Shown: positions 1 through 8,196 of the stretch, one piece after another
Position numbering within the stretch: position 1 is the first letter of the stretch
How the letters are laid out: every line of letters starts with the position of its first letter
DNA from: Streptomyces sp. NBC_01478
GTDB taxonomy: Bacteria; Actinomycetota; Actinomycetes; Streptomycetales; Streptomycetaceae
Length of the DNA stretch: 64,000 nucleotides
Assembly (NCBI RefSeq): GCF_036227225.1
Contig: NZ_CP109444.1
Coordinates: 5,933,501 to 5,997,500, forward strand
Direction: 5' to 3'
Made by a program: the position numbers and the translations under genes
The notes under the pieces: generated by a model
Databases searched by the model: none
What the model was told of the DNA's origin: nothing
Seen by the model: only the letters and a program-made list of their open reading frames with translations

Positions 1-264
1 GGTCCGGAGGACCGACTCGTTCAGGTTCATCTGGCGGTCGAGCTCCTTGACGACCGCAGGCTCGGCCTGCAGGTCGATGACCGAGTAGATGCCCTCGGGC
101 TTCTTCTTGATCTCGTACGAGAGACGACGACGGCCCCAGGTGTCGACCTTCTCCACCTTTCCGTTGCCCTCACGGACGACGGAGAGGAAGTTCTCGATCA
201 GGGGGGAGACAGCGCGCTCCTCCAGATCGGGGTCGAGGATGACCATCACTTCGTAGTGACGCAT
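1..264 (-). CDS. rpsF: 30S ribosomal protein S6, 3' end cut by window edge
   Basis: Ribosomal protein S6, a component of the platform of the small subunit that binds 16S rRNA together with S18. The reverse-strand translation begins [16 protein letters not shown] and continues through [18 protein letters not shown], which is the classic S6 pattern. About 88 of the usual 96 or so residues are visible, and the C-terminus lies beyond position 1. A strong ribosome binding site (aaaggagg) lies just upstream of the ATG at 264. In actinobacteria rpsF is normally followed by ssb, rpsR and rplI, which would lie outside the window. The 276 bases to the next gene must hold the promoter of this ribosomal operon. 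Confidence 0.97.
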
Positions 265-540
265 GTGGAACCCACCTCCTTTGGACTCAGCGGCCACGGT
301 CGTTCCGTGGCAGGAGGGTTGTGATGCGTAAGCAACAGTGTGTGCCAGTAAAACAGCCGCCACTGACATCGGGTGCCCCTCGCGGGGATTCCGAGCCGTG
401 GCATGGGCAGACACCAGTGCAGAGGGTACAGAGTACCCGCACACCGGCTTCCGGTTGAAATCCGGTGGCGGAGAGCGTCAATCTGTACACATCGGGTGTG
501 TCCGGCGCGACGATGCGCCGCCTTCCGCAGGAGGTGCCAC

Positions 541-855
541 ATGGCACAGGCATTGCGACCCAACACCGCCGGCTCTCTCTTCGCCACAGACGGCAAGCCC
601 CATCCGCTCCAGGACACGCTGCTCGCGGTGACCCTGGTGCTCGGACTGACCGCGTTCATCACGGGCTTCTTCCACAGCCTGCATCTGCTCAGCTCCTGGA
701 CCGGCCTGCTGGGGATCCTCACCGGCGCGTACGGGCAGTGGATCTCCGAGACGACGAGGGAGCGCTTCGGCCTGATCCTGGGTCTCGGTGCCGCGGGTGT
801 CGGCTTCTTCCTCGGCATGGCGCACGGTGGCCTGTTCGGCGGCGTCATCAGCTAA
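541..855 (+). CDS. small membrane protein, unknown function
   Basis: A 104-residue protein with three hydrophobic segments, roughly residues 23-45, 48-63 and 76-98, rich in glycine near the end (GLILGLGAAGVGFFLGMAHGG). The start at 541 is chosen because aggaggtgccac directly precedes the ATG; longer in-frame starts have no such site and would add an arginine-rich, non-membrane leader. It is divergent from rpsF. I do not recognise a named family. By position it matches the hypothetical membrane protein usually found between rpsF and femX in Streptomyces, but nothing in the sequence gives a function. Confidence 0.8.
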   Translation: MAQALRPNTAGSLFATDGKPHPLQDTLLAVTLVLGLTAFITGFFHSLHLLSSWTGLLGILTGAYGQWISETTRERFGLILGLGAAGVGFFLGMAHGGLFGGVIS

Positions 856-1064
856 CGGCCCGGAAGCCGGCGGGTCAGAAGCCGACGGCCAGGACGCCGT
901 AGTCCGAACTCCACGTAAAACAGCACGGAACGCCTTGGCGGCCGACAGGCCGAGGCGAAGGTTGCATACGCCCAGTCGGGGCGCTCGCAAGGCGCAGTAG
1001 GCTTCGGCGCGAGAGCCGGAGCCCCTGTACCCATGGGGACACACCAGCCCGAGGAGCGCCCCGA

Positions 1065-2186
1065 ATGAGCCTGACCCTGAGGACCATCAGCCGTGAGCAG
1101 CATCTGGCATTCATCCAGAGCCTGCCCTCGGCTAGCCACATGCAGGTCCCGGCGTGGGCTGATGTGAAGGCGGAGTGGCGCTCCGAGAGCCTCGGCTGGT
1201 TCGACGAGCGGACCGGCGAGCTGGTCGGCGCGGGGCTGGTCCTCTACCGGCAACTCCCCAAGATTAAGCGCTACTTGGCCTATCTGCCCGAGGGCCCGGT
1301 CATCAACTGGTTCGCGCCGAACCTGGACGAGTGGCTCCAGCCGATGCTGGCCCACCTCAAGCACCAGGGCGCCTTCTCCGTGAAGATGGGCCCGCCGGTC
1401 ATCATCCGGCGCTGGGAGGCCATCTCCATCAAGGCGGGCATCCAGAACCCGGACGTGAAGCGACTGCGCGACATCGAGGCCGACTTCATCGAACCGCGCG
1501 CCTTCGAGGTGGCCGACAAGCTGCGCCGTATGGGCTGGCAGCAGGGTGAGGACGGCGGCGCCGGCTTCGGCGACGTCCAGCCGCGCTACGTCTACCAGGT
1601 GCCGCTGGCGAACCGCTCCCTGGAAGAGGTCCACAAGAACTTCAACCAGCTCTGGCGCCGCAACATCAAGAAGGCCGAGAAGGCCGGTGTCGAGGTCGTC
1701 CAGGGCGGCTACCACGACCTCGAGGAATGGCAGCGGCTGTACGAGATCACGGCCCTGCGCGACCACTTCAGGCCCCGCCCGCTGTCGTACTTCCAGCGCA
1801 TGTGGACGGCCCTCAACACCGAGGACCCCAACCGGATGCGGCTGTACTTCGCCCGGCACGACGGCGTGAACCTGTCGGCGGCGACGATGCTCGTGGTCGG
1901 CGGACACGTCTGGTACTCCTACGGCGCCTCCGACAACATCGGGCGTGAAGTCCGGCCCTCGAACGCGATGCAGTGGCGGATGCTGCGTGACGCCTACGCG
2001 CTCGGCGCCACCGTGTACGACCTGCGCGGCATCTCCGACTCGCTGGACGAGACCGACCACCTCTTCGGTCTGATCCAGTTCAAGGTGGGCACCGGCGGGC
2101 AGGCCGCCGAATACCTCGGCGAGTGGGACTTCCCGCTCAACAAGCTGCTCCACAAGGCGCTCGACATCTACATGTCGCGCCGCTGA
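1065..2186 (+). CDS. femX: FemX-type lipid II glycyltransferase (FemAB family)
   Basis: A FemAB-family aminoacyl transferase of 373 residues, the usual length. These enzymes use aminoacyl-tRNA to add the first bridge residue to the stem peptide of lipid II at the inner face of the membrane; in Streptomyces the bridge is a single glycine on LL-diaminopimelate. Visible family features are the tandem GNAT-like halves, a charged helical stretch between them (NFNQLWRRNIKKAEKAGVEV) and the C-terminal AMQWRMLRDAYALGATVYDLRGI block. The ATG at 1065 follows gaggagcgcc. The next gene, an alanine-racemase-like protein, follows 90 bases later on the same strand, suggesting a wall-related pair. In S. coelicolor the chromosomal femX (SCO3904, from memory) holds this position; its essentiality is family knowledge, not seen here. 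Confidence 0.9.
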   Translation: MSLTLRTISREQHLAFIQSLPSASHMQVPAWADVKAEWRSESLGWFDERTGELVGAGLVLYRQLPKIKRYLAYLPEGPVINWFAPNLDEWLQPMLAHLKHQGAFSVKMGPPVIIRRWEAISIKAGIQNPDVKRLRDIEADFIEPRAFEVADKLRRMGWQQGEDGGAGFGDVQPRYVYQVPLANRSLEEVHKNFNQLWRRNIKKAEKAGVEVVQGGYHDLEEWQRLYEITALRDHFRPRPLSYFQRMWTALNTEDPNRMRLYFARHDGVNLSAATMLVVGGHVWYSYGASDNIGREVRPSNAMQWRMLRDAYALGATVYDLRGISDSLDETDHLFGLIQFKVGTGGQAAEYLGEWDFPLNKLLHKALDIYMSRR

Positions 2187-2276
2187 CCTGACGGTCCTCG
2201 CTTCGGTTTCGATAGCGTCGACAGCTCTCATTACTCCTGATACACCGCAGCCACCCGAAAGGTTCCAGGTCCGGCC

Positions 2277-3308
2277 ATGGCGCTCACGCTCTACGTCGAC
2301 ACTGCTCGCTGGCGGGCGCATCACAAGCACGTTGCCGGGCAGTTCCCGGGGCTCGTCCCGGTCTGCAAGGGCAACGGCTACGGCTTCGGGCACGAGCGGC
2401 TGGCCGAGGAGGCGACCCGGCTCGGCGCGGACGTCCTCGCCGTCGGTACGACGTACGAGGCCGCCCGGATCAAGGACTGGTTCGGCGGTGACCTGCTGGT
2501 GCTGACGCCGTACCGCCGCGGCGAGGAGCCCGTACCGCTGCCGGACCGGGTCATCCGCTCGGTGTCGTCCATCGACGGTGTCTACGGCCTTGTGGGCGCC
2601 CGTGTGGTCATCGAGGTGATGTCCTCGATGAAGCGTCACGGTGTCAGCGAGCAGGAACTGCCGCAGTTGCACTCCGCCATAGAGAACGTGCGCCTGGAGG
2701 GCTTCGCCATCCACCTCCCGTTGGACCGCACCGACGGCTCGGACGCCGTCGAGGAGGTCATCGGCTGGATGGACCGTCTGCGGGCGGCCCGGCTGCCGCT
2801 GCACACGATGTTCGTCAGCCACCTCAAGTCGGAGGATCTGGCCCGGCTGCAGCAGCAGTTCCCGCAGACCCGCTTCCGGGCCCGGATCGGCACCCGGCTG
2901 TGGCTGGGGGACCACGAGGCCACCGAGTACCGCGGCGCGGTCCTGGACGTCACCCGCGTCTCCAAGGGCGACCGCTTCGGCTACCGGCAGCAGAAGACGG
3001 CCTCTGACGGCTATCTGGTGGTCGTGGCGGGCGGTACGTCGCACGGGGTGGGCCTGGAGGCCCCCAAGGCGCTGCACGGCGTCATGCCGCGCGCCAAGGG
3101 CGTCGCCCGCGCCGGCCTGGCCACGGTCAACCGGAATCTTTCTCCGTTCGTCTGGGACGGCAAGCAGCGCTGGTTCGCCGAGCCGCCGCACATGCAGGTC
3201 TCGATCCTGTTCGTACCGGTGGAGGCGGCCGAGCCGAAGGTGGGCGAGGAACTGGTGGCCCATCTGCGGCACACCACCACGCAGTTCGACCGCATCGTGG
3301 ACCGCTGA
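2277..3308 (+). CDS. alanine-racemase-like PLP protein
   Basis: A 343-residue protein with the N-terminal PLP-binding barrel of the alanine racemase fold. The motif VPVCKGNGYGFG (Lys31 as the presumed Schiff-base lysine) corresponds to the KANAYGHG motif of true Alr. A shortened C-terminal domain follows. True alanine racemases are usually about 370-390 residues and carry a more conserved C-terminal catalytic tyrosine block, which I cannot identify with confidence here. The substrate could therefore be something other than alanine. The gene follows femX on the same strand and ends at a strong terminator, so a role in peptidoglycan precursor chemistry is plausible but inferred. The start at 2277 (ATGGCGCTCACG) is the only good in-frame choice near the beginning of the PLP domain. 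Confidence 0.75.
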   Translation: MALTLYVDTARWRAHHKHVAGQFPGLVPVCKGNGYGFGHERLAEEATRLGADVLAVGTTYEAARIKDWFGGDLLVLTPYRRGEEPVPLPDRVIRSVSSIDGVYGLVGARVVIEVMSSMKRHGVSEQELPQLHSAIENVRLEGFAIHLPLDRTDGSDAVEEVIGWMDRLRAARLPLHTMFVSHLKSEDLARLQQQFPQTRFRARIGTRLWLGDHEATEYRGAVLDVTRVSKGDRFGYRQQKTASDGYLVVVAGGTSHGVGLEAPKALHGVMPRAKGVARAGLATVNRNLSPFVWDGKQRWFAEPPHMQVSILFVPVEAAEPKVGEELVAHLRHTTTQFDRIVDR

Positions 3309-3326
3309 ACCCCTTCACAGCAGCCG

Positions 3327-3364
3327 AAAAGGCCGTACACGGAGCTTCCCGTGTACGGCCTTTT
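3327..3364. terminator. strong bidirectional rho-independent-type hairpin
   Basis: A perfect 16-bp stem (aaaaggccgtacacgg paired with its complement) with a 6-base loop, with A-rich and T-rich flanks on opposite strands. It lies between the convergent alanine-racemase-like gene and the mannosyltransferase gene and can serve both strands. Confidence 0.9.
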
Positions 3365-3409
3365 CGCGTGGTCTCTCCGTCTTTCGTGGGCTCCTGGCAC
3401 CCTGTTCGC

Positions 3410-4909
3410 TCAGAGCGAACGGTCGGCCGTTCCCTCACTGCCCCACTCCACCTGCGGCCCGTCGAAGGGGGCCGCGTGCCGCCCGGGACGGGCGGCGGCT
3501 CCGAACACGAACGCGTCCTCCGCCCGGTCGAGCACGCCGCCCGAGGGGTCGTCGTCGCCCGCCAGGCGCACCACGTCCCGCTCCGGCATGAGGATGTCGC
3601 GCACGATCACGGCGCACAGGTAGAGCGTGCCCAGCAGGTGCAGGCCGATGGCCCAGTGGTAGCCGTCGGTCGGCAGGCCCTTGTGGGCGTCTCCGCTGGT
3701 CGTGTACGCGAGGTACAGCCAGATGCCCAGGAAGTACGCCACCTCGCACGCCTGCCAGATCAGGAAGTCCCGCCACTTCGGCCGGGCCAGCACGGCCAGG
3801 GGGACCAGCCACAGCACGTACTGCGGCGAGTAGACCTTGTTGGTCACGATGAACGCCGCGACGATCAGGAAGGCCAACTGAGCGAAGCGCGGCCGGCGCG
3901 GAGCCGTCATCGTGAGTGCCGCGATGGCACCACAGCACAGCAGCATCAGCAGGGTCGCGAACGTGTTGACGGTGTCGGTGCTGAGCGGGTCGGTGGAGTT
4001 CTGGGCCAGGATCAGCCAGAACGACCCGAAGTCGACGCCCCGTTCCTGGCTGAACGTGTAGAACTTCGACCAGCCGTCGAAGGCGAAGAGCATCACCGGC
4101 AGGTTCACCGCCAGCCAGGCGACGACGGTTCCGCCCAACGCCTTCCCGAAGTCCCGCCACTTGCCCGCGCGCCAGCACAGCAGGAACAGCGGGCCGAGCA
4201 GGAAGACGGGATAGAGCTTGGCGGCCGTTGCAAGGCCCAACAGGACGCCGAACGCGAGGGAACGGCCCCGCGACCACATCAGCATCGCCGCGGCCGTCAG
4301 AGCGACCGCCAGCAGGTCCCAGTTGATGGTGGCGGTGAGCGCGAAGGCGGGCGCCAGGGCGACCAGCAGGCCGTCCCAGGGGCGCCGGGCGTGCGTGCGG
4401 CTGACGCATACGACGATGACGGCCGCGCACACCATCAGCATCCCGGCGTTGACCATCCAGTACCACTGTTCCTGGTGCTGGATGCTGCCGCTGCCCGGCG
4501 TGAGCCAGGCGGCCACCTCCATGAACACACCGGTCAGCACCGGGTATTCGAGGTACTGCATGTCTCCGGGAAGCTTGTCGAAGTACGGCACGAGCCCGTC
4601 GGCGAAACCACGCCCCTGATAGAGGTGCGGGATGTCCGAGTAGCACGCGTGCGTGTACTGCGAGCTGGCGCCGAAGAACCAGCCGCTGTTGTAGCAGGGC
4701 GCCTTCTGCACCAGGCCGAGGGCGAAGATGCCGATCGCCACCAGCGCGACGACCCGTACGGGAGTCCACCAAGACGTCCCCAGGAGAGCGCGCCGGCCGA
4801 TGGGGCCACCGATCAGTTCACTGCCGGCGGCGGCGACCTGATCGTCCTTGGTCGGCAGTACCGGATCGGGCTCGTGCACGCTCGTGGGCGTCAGTTCTGC
4901 ACTGGGCAT
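3410..4909 (-). CDS. GT87-family polyprenol-linked mannosyltransferase-like membrane protein
   Basis: A 499-residue polytopic membrane protein of the DUF2029/GT87 type, the family of mycobacterial alpha-(1->2)-mannosyltransferases that use polyprenyl-phosphomannose on the outer face of the membrane. Visible features are about ten or eleven hydrophobic helices, an acidic extracytoplasmic stretch after the first helix (PYFDKLPGDMQYLEYPVLTG) and a conserved helix with KLYPVFLL. The long reverse-strand open frame begins at 5128, but its first 70 residues are proline- and arginine-rich with no membrane character. The ATG at 4909, preceded by ggcagga at good spacing, is chosen; 4918 is an alternative. 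The acceptor is unknown: lipomannan-type glycolipid or a mannoprotein are both possible. Confidence 0.8.
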   Translation of the reverse strand: MPSAELTPTSVHEPDPVLPTKDDQVAAAGSELIGGPIGRRALLGTSWWTPVRVVALVAIGIFALGLVQKAPCYNSGWFFGASSQYTHACYSDIPHLYQGRGFADGLVPYFDKLPGDMQYLEYPVLTGVFMEVAAWLTPGSGSIQHQEQWYWMVNAGMLMVCAAVIVVCVSRTHARRPWDGLLVALAPAFALTATINWDLLAVALTAAAMLMWSRGRSLAFGVLLGLATAAKLYPVFLLGPLFLLCWRAGKWRDFGKALGGTVVAWLAVNLPVMLFAFDGWSKFYTFSQERGVDFGSFWLILAQNSTDPLSTDTVNTFATLLMLLCCGAIAALTMTAPRRPRFAQLAFLIVAAFIVTNKVYSPQYVLWLVPLAVLARPKWRDFLIWQACEVAYFLGIWLYLAYTTSGDAHKGLPTDGYHWAIGLHLLGTLYLCAVIVRDILMPERDVVRLAGDDDPSGGVLDRAEDAFVFGAAARPGRHAAPFDGPQVEWGSEGTADRSL

Positions 4910-5113
4910 GGGGCACATCCTGCCGTACGCACCTAGGAGCGTGCCGTCAGCACCTGAGATTCGCCGCCGCCCCCGGTTGGTGCACAAGGCCGTGATCGGG
5001 CGGCCCCGCTGGGGGTGCCGTTCCCCCAGGAGGTGCGGACGTGGCTCCTCATGAACGACGGCAGGACCGAGTGGCGTTGACCGGAGGGGAAGCCGACTCA
5101 CCCAGACATACGC

Positions 5114-5150
5114 CGAGGGCCGCCGCACCCGATGGGTGCGGCGGCCCTCG
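5114..5150. terminator. 17-bp perfect stem hairpin touching a parS site
   Basis: A perfect 17-bp stem with a 3-base loop (gat) lies downstream of the leftward penicillin-binding protein gene. Its right edge, base 5150, is the first base of a parS site. It probably terminates transcription leaving the penicillin-binding protein gene. Confidence 0.8.
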
Positions 5151-5163
5151 TTTCACGTGAAAC
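5150..5163. promoter_or_regulatory. parS site (perfect 14-mer)
   Basis: Exact GTTTCACGTGAAAC, the ParB-binding centromere element of Streptomyces and most bacteria. It is the first of a pair; the centre of the second is 28 bp to the right. Confidence 0.92.
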
Positions 5164-5167
5164 ATCC

Positions 5168-5201
5168 CGTGAAGGGTGTTTCACGTGAAACACCCTTCAC
5201 G
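5168..5201. promoter_or_regulatory. parS site embedded in a 34-bp perfect palindrome
   Basis: The perfect parS 14-mer occupies 5178-5191. Complementarity continues ten bases further on each side (ccgtgaaggg on the left arm's outer part), giving an uninterrupted 34-bp palindrome centred between 5184 and 5185. It begins 14 bases downstream of the penicillin-binding protein stop codon, so in RNA it could also fold as a terminator hairpin. Confidence 0.9.
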
Positions 5202-5214
5202 AGCGATATGGCAG

Positions 5215-7821
5215 CTAGCCGGTTGAGCCTCCGAAGATGCCCCCATTGTCACTGCCTCTGTTACTGCCGCTGCTTTCCGTGGCAGTGGCCGTGGCCGATG
5301 GTGAGGTCGTCGTACCTCCGTCGGTGCCACCGTCGTTGCTGCACTGCCAACTGAACTTGCAGGACTCGGTGGCCGAAGGCGTCGCGCTCGGCGTCGTCAC
5401 GATGGGCGTCTCGCTCGGCGTCTCGCTGGGCGTCTCGCTCGGCGTCACAACGGGCGTCGGAGTGGGAGACGGTGCGCCGGACTCGTCCTCGACATTGTCG
5501 ATCTTGGTGGCGTCCGGGAAGCCGAGGTCGGACTTCCCCTTCAGCGCGGACTCCATGTACTCGGTCCACACCGCCGTCGGGATGTCACCACCGTGGATGG
5601 ACGCCACGCCTGCCGTGCCGTTCATGGAGAGGAGTTGGGCGTCCTTGGGGTTCTCCCTGAACATCGCGATCGACGTCGAGAGCTGCTGGGTGTAGCCGAC
5701 GAACCAGGCCGACTTGTTGCTGTCGGTGGTACCGGTCTTGCCGGCCGCCGTACGGCCCAGAGCCTTCGCGTTCTTGGCCGTACCGTTCTGGATGACGTTC
5801 TCCAGGGTGTTCGTGACGTTGTTCGCCACGTTCTCCGGCATCGCCTGCTTCACGGCCGGCTTGGTGAAACCGGACACCGGCTGCCCGCCCTCCTTCACGG
5901 CCGTCACCGAGTACGGGTCCGCCTGCTTGCCGGACGCGGCGAACGTTGCGTACGCGTCAGCCATCCGGATCGCGCTGGGGGTCGAGGTACCGATGGCGAA
6001 GGACGGGTTGAGCGTGGCGAAACTGTCGTCCAGTATCCCGGACGCCTTGGCCACGTCCCGCACCTTCGAGTTCCCGACGTCCATGCCCAACTGCACGAAC
6101 GGCGTGTTGATGGACTGCTCCATCGCCTTGCGCAGCGAGATGTAACCCCAGGGGTAGTTGCTCTCGTTGTTCTGGTAGAAGATCGAGTTGTCCTTGTTCA
6201 GGACATATGTGCCGTCCTGGTTTCTGACCTTGAGATGGTCGTCGCCGTTGTACTTGCTCAGCGGCGAGATACCGACGCCGTCGGTCTTGTACGTGCCGTA
6301 CTCCATGGCGGCGGCGAGCACGAACGGCTTCCAGGTCGAACCCACCGGGACACCCGAGGTGTCGGCGTTGTTGGTGAAGTGGCCGTTCTCGTAGCCGTCA
6401 CCGCCGTAGAGGGCGACGATCGCGCCGTCCTTGGGCACCACCGACGCCGCTCCGAACTGGACGTACTTGTCCAGGTCGCGCTTCTTCGGATCGATCCGGT
6501 CCTTCTGGATCTTCTTCACGGCCGCGCTCAGTTCGTCGACCTTGTCCTTCTGGAAGGTCGTGTAGATCTGATAGCCGCCCTGGTCGAACTCGGTCTGTGA
6601 GATGTCCGAGTGGTTCAGGACGTACTTCTTGGCCGTGTCCACCAGGTAGCTGATCTGGCCGGTCATGCCCTTGGTCGCCTTGAGCCCCTGGGGCATGGGG
6701 TACTTCTTGATGGCCGTCTGGTACTCGGCGTCCGTGATGCGCTTGTCGTCGTGCATCTGCTCCAGGATCCAGGCCCAACGCGCCTTGGAGCGGGCGGTGT
6801 TGGACTTGGCGTCCGCCGCCGGGTCGATGTTCGTGGCGCCGATCGGGTCGTAGTACGTCGGCCCCTTCAACAGGGCCGCCAGGAAGGCGCACTGGCTCGG
6901 CGTCAGCTTGACCGCGTCCACGCCGTAGTAGGTCTGCGCGGCGGCCTGTATGCCGTAGGCGCCACGGCCGTAGTACGAGGTGTTCAGGTAGCCCTGCAGC
7001 ACCTGCTGCTTGCTGAGCGACGTCCCCACCTTGATGGAGATGAACATCTCCCTGAGCTTCCGGGTGACCGTCTGTTCCTGGCTCAGGTAGGTGTTCTTGA
7101 CGAACTGCTGGGTGATCGTCGAGCCGCCCTGCGTCTGACCGCCCCGGGCCATGTTGGCCAGGGCACGGGCGATGCCCATGGGGTCGACGCCCGAGTCCGT
7201 GTAGAAGCTCTTGTTCTCGGCCGAGATCACCGACCACTGCATGGCCTTGGGGATCTCCGCGATGTTGATGTTCTGGCGGTTGGTGCCGGTGCCCGTGGCG
7301 ACCATCTGGTCACCGTTCGACCAGTAGTAGACGTTGTTCTGCGACTTGGCCGCGGTGTTCTCGCTGGGGATGCCGACCATGGCGTAGCCAACACCGACCG
7401 CGGCCACGAGGCTGCCGAAGAAGAAGAGACACAGGCCGGAGACAAGCTTCCAGGAGGGCATCCAGCGGCGCCATCCGTACTTGTCGAAGCGCGGATAGTC
7501 GATGAACCGCTTCTTGCCGGGCGCGGGAGCGCGGCCTCTGCCCCGGCCGGGCCCGTTCGGGCCCCCTGGACCTTGACCGGCGGGCTCTCTGCGGCGGCCA
7601 CCGCCTCTCTGGGCAGCCCGGCGGGCTTCGGCGCGGCTGCCGTACTGGCGCTCTTCACCCCCCGGCTCGGCGGAGTTGGACCCATAGGCGTCGGAAGGAG
7701 ACCCGGTGGTGGCGCCTCGCGGTGCCGCGCGGCGGCCGGAGGTCGGTCCGGGCTGGCCGCGTCGGTCCGCGGCACGTCCGCCTCCCTGCGGCTGCGGCGG
7801 TTTGCGACGGTGCTCGCTCAT
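5215..7821 (-). CDS. bifunctional class A penicillin-binding protein (GT51 transglycosylase plus transpeptidase)
   Basis: An 868-residue class A PBP that polymerises and cross-links peptidoglycan outside the membrane. In order: a cytoplasmic tail rich in Arg, Gly and Pro (1 to about 130); one membrane anchor (about 135-158, LVSGLCLFFFGSLVAAVGVGY); a GT51 domain with the catalytic glutamate in SAENKSFY near residue 200 and GGSTITQQFVKN; a transpeptidase domain with STWK near 494, SINT, and KTGTT near 696; then a Pro/Thr/Ser tail with SETP repeats. The ATG at 7821 (MSEHRRKPPQ) is preferred; the open frame extends 32 residues further upstream without a credible start. It is divergent from the padR gene. 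By position it matches the PBP near oriC in other Streptomyces. Two parS sites and a terminator follow it. Confidence 0.93.
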   Translation of the reverse strand: MSEHRRKPPQPQGGGRAADRRGQPGPTSGRRAAPRGATTGSPSDAYGSNSAEPGGEERQYGSRAEARRAAQRGGGRRREPAGQGPGGPNGPGRGRGRAPAPGKKRFIDYPRFDKYGWRRWMPSWKLVSGLCLFFFGSLVAAVGVGYAMVGIPSENTAAKSQNNVYYWSNGDQMVATGTGTNRQNINIAEIPKAMQWSVISAENKSFYTDSGVDPMGIARALANMARGGQTQGGSTITQQFVKNTYLSQEQTVTRKLREMFISIKVGTSLSKQQVLQGYLNTSYYGRGAYGIQAAAQTYYGVDAVKLTPSQCAFLAALLKGPTYYDPIGATNIDPAADAKSNTARSKARWAWILEQMHDDKRITDAEYQTAIKKYPMPQGLKATKGMTGQISYLVDTAKKYVLNHSDISQTEFDQGGYQIYTTFQKDKVDELSAAVKKIQKDRIDPKKRDLDKYVQFGAASVVPKDGAIVALYGGDGYENGHFTNNADTSGVPVGSTWKPFVLAAAMEYGTYKTDGVGISPLSKYNGDDHLKVRNQDGTYVLNKDNSIFYQNNESNYPWGYISLRKAMEQSINTPFVQLGMDVGNSKVRDVAKASGILDDSFATLNPSFAIGTSTPSAIRMADAYATFAASGKQADPYSVTAVKEGGQPVSGFTKPAVKQAMPENVANNVTNTLENVIQNGTAKNAKALGRTAAGKTGTTDSNKSAWFVGYTQQLSTSIAMFRENPKDAQLLSMNGTAGVASIHGGDIPTAVWTEYMESALKGKSDLGFPDATKIDNVEDESGAPSPTPTPVVTPSETPSETPSETPIVTTPSATPSATESCKFSWQCSNDGGTDGGTTTSPSATATATESSGSNRGSDNGGIFGGSTG

Positions 7822-8196
7822 CGAACGATTACTCCTCGGGCAGGCGCACCCGTGCGCGCCTGGAAACGGCGGCTGGTTTCCGGTCCCCCCGAAGTACGGA
7901 TGTGGTCGGTTCTGCATTCATCCGTACCGCACCGGGGACGTTGACGCCCCCACGCGTCACTTGGTTCCCGGTGGTGTGCATGCCGCACAGACTACGCACC
8001 GTCAAAACCTGCTTAGCCCCGAAGTTCACCCCAAATCAGGCAACTTGATTCCAACGAATCAGTGATGTGACGGCGGTCACCATCTCCCCACTTGTCGCAT
8101 CCGGAAGGCCGTTCTATCGTCTGGATGTATCGAGTCGATACATCAGCTCGGCATAAAGACCGTCACGGTCGGACAGCGGACAGGAAGGAGGCGACG
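7822..8196. promoter_or_regulatory. divergent promoter region between PBP and padR
   Basis: A 375-base gap carrying the promoters of the leftward penicillin-binding protein gene and the rightward padR-ino1 genes. Apart from the 21-bp operator-like palindrome at 8124-8144 and a good ribosome binding site (aaggagg at 8184-8190) I see no gene and no further ordered element. Confidence 0.6.
8124..8144. promoter_or_regulatory. probable PadR operator, 10-1-10 perfect palindrome
   Basis: The half sites gatgtatcga and tcgatacatc are exact reverse complements around a single central G. The outer ATGTAT/ATACAT cores match the kind of site PadR-family dimers bind (ATGT-n8-ACAT-like). The palindrome lies about 55 bases before the padR start, where it would overlap or border the promoter, so autorepression is the simplest reading. 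Confidence 0.75.

Noticed and set aside
373..540. Upstream extension of the small membrane protein
   Set aside because: The added residues are Arg/Cys-rich and lack a ribosome binding site; the start at 541 has an ideal one.
852..3272. Long reverse-strand open frame opposite femX and the racemase-like gene
   Set aside because: Mirror frame of two well-supported genes in high-GC DNA; the translation is low-complexity Arg/Val/Leu/Asp with no family features.
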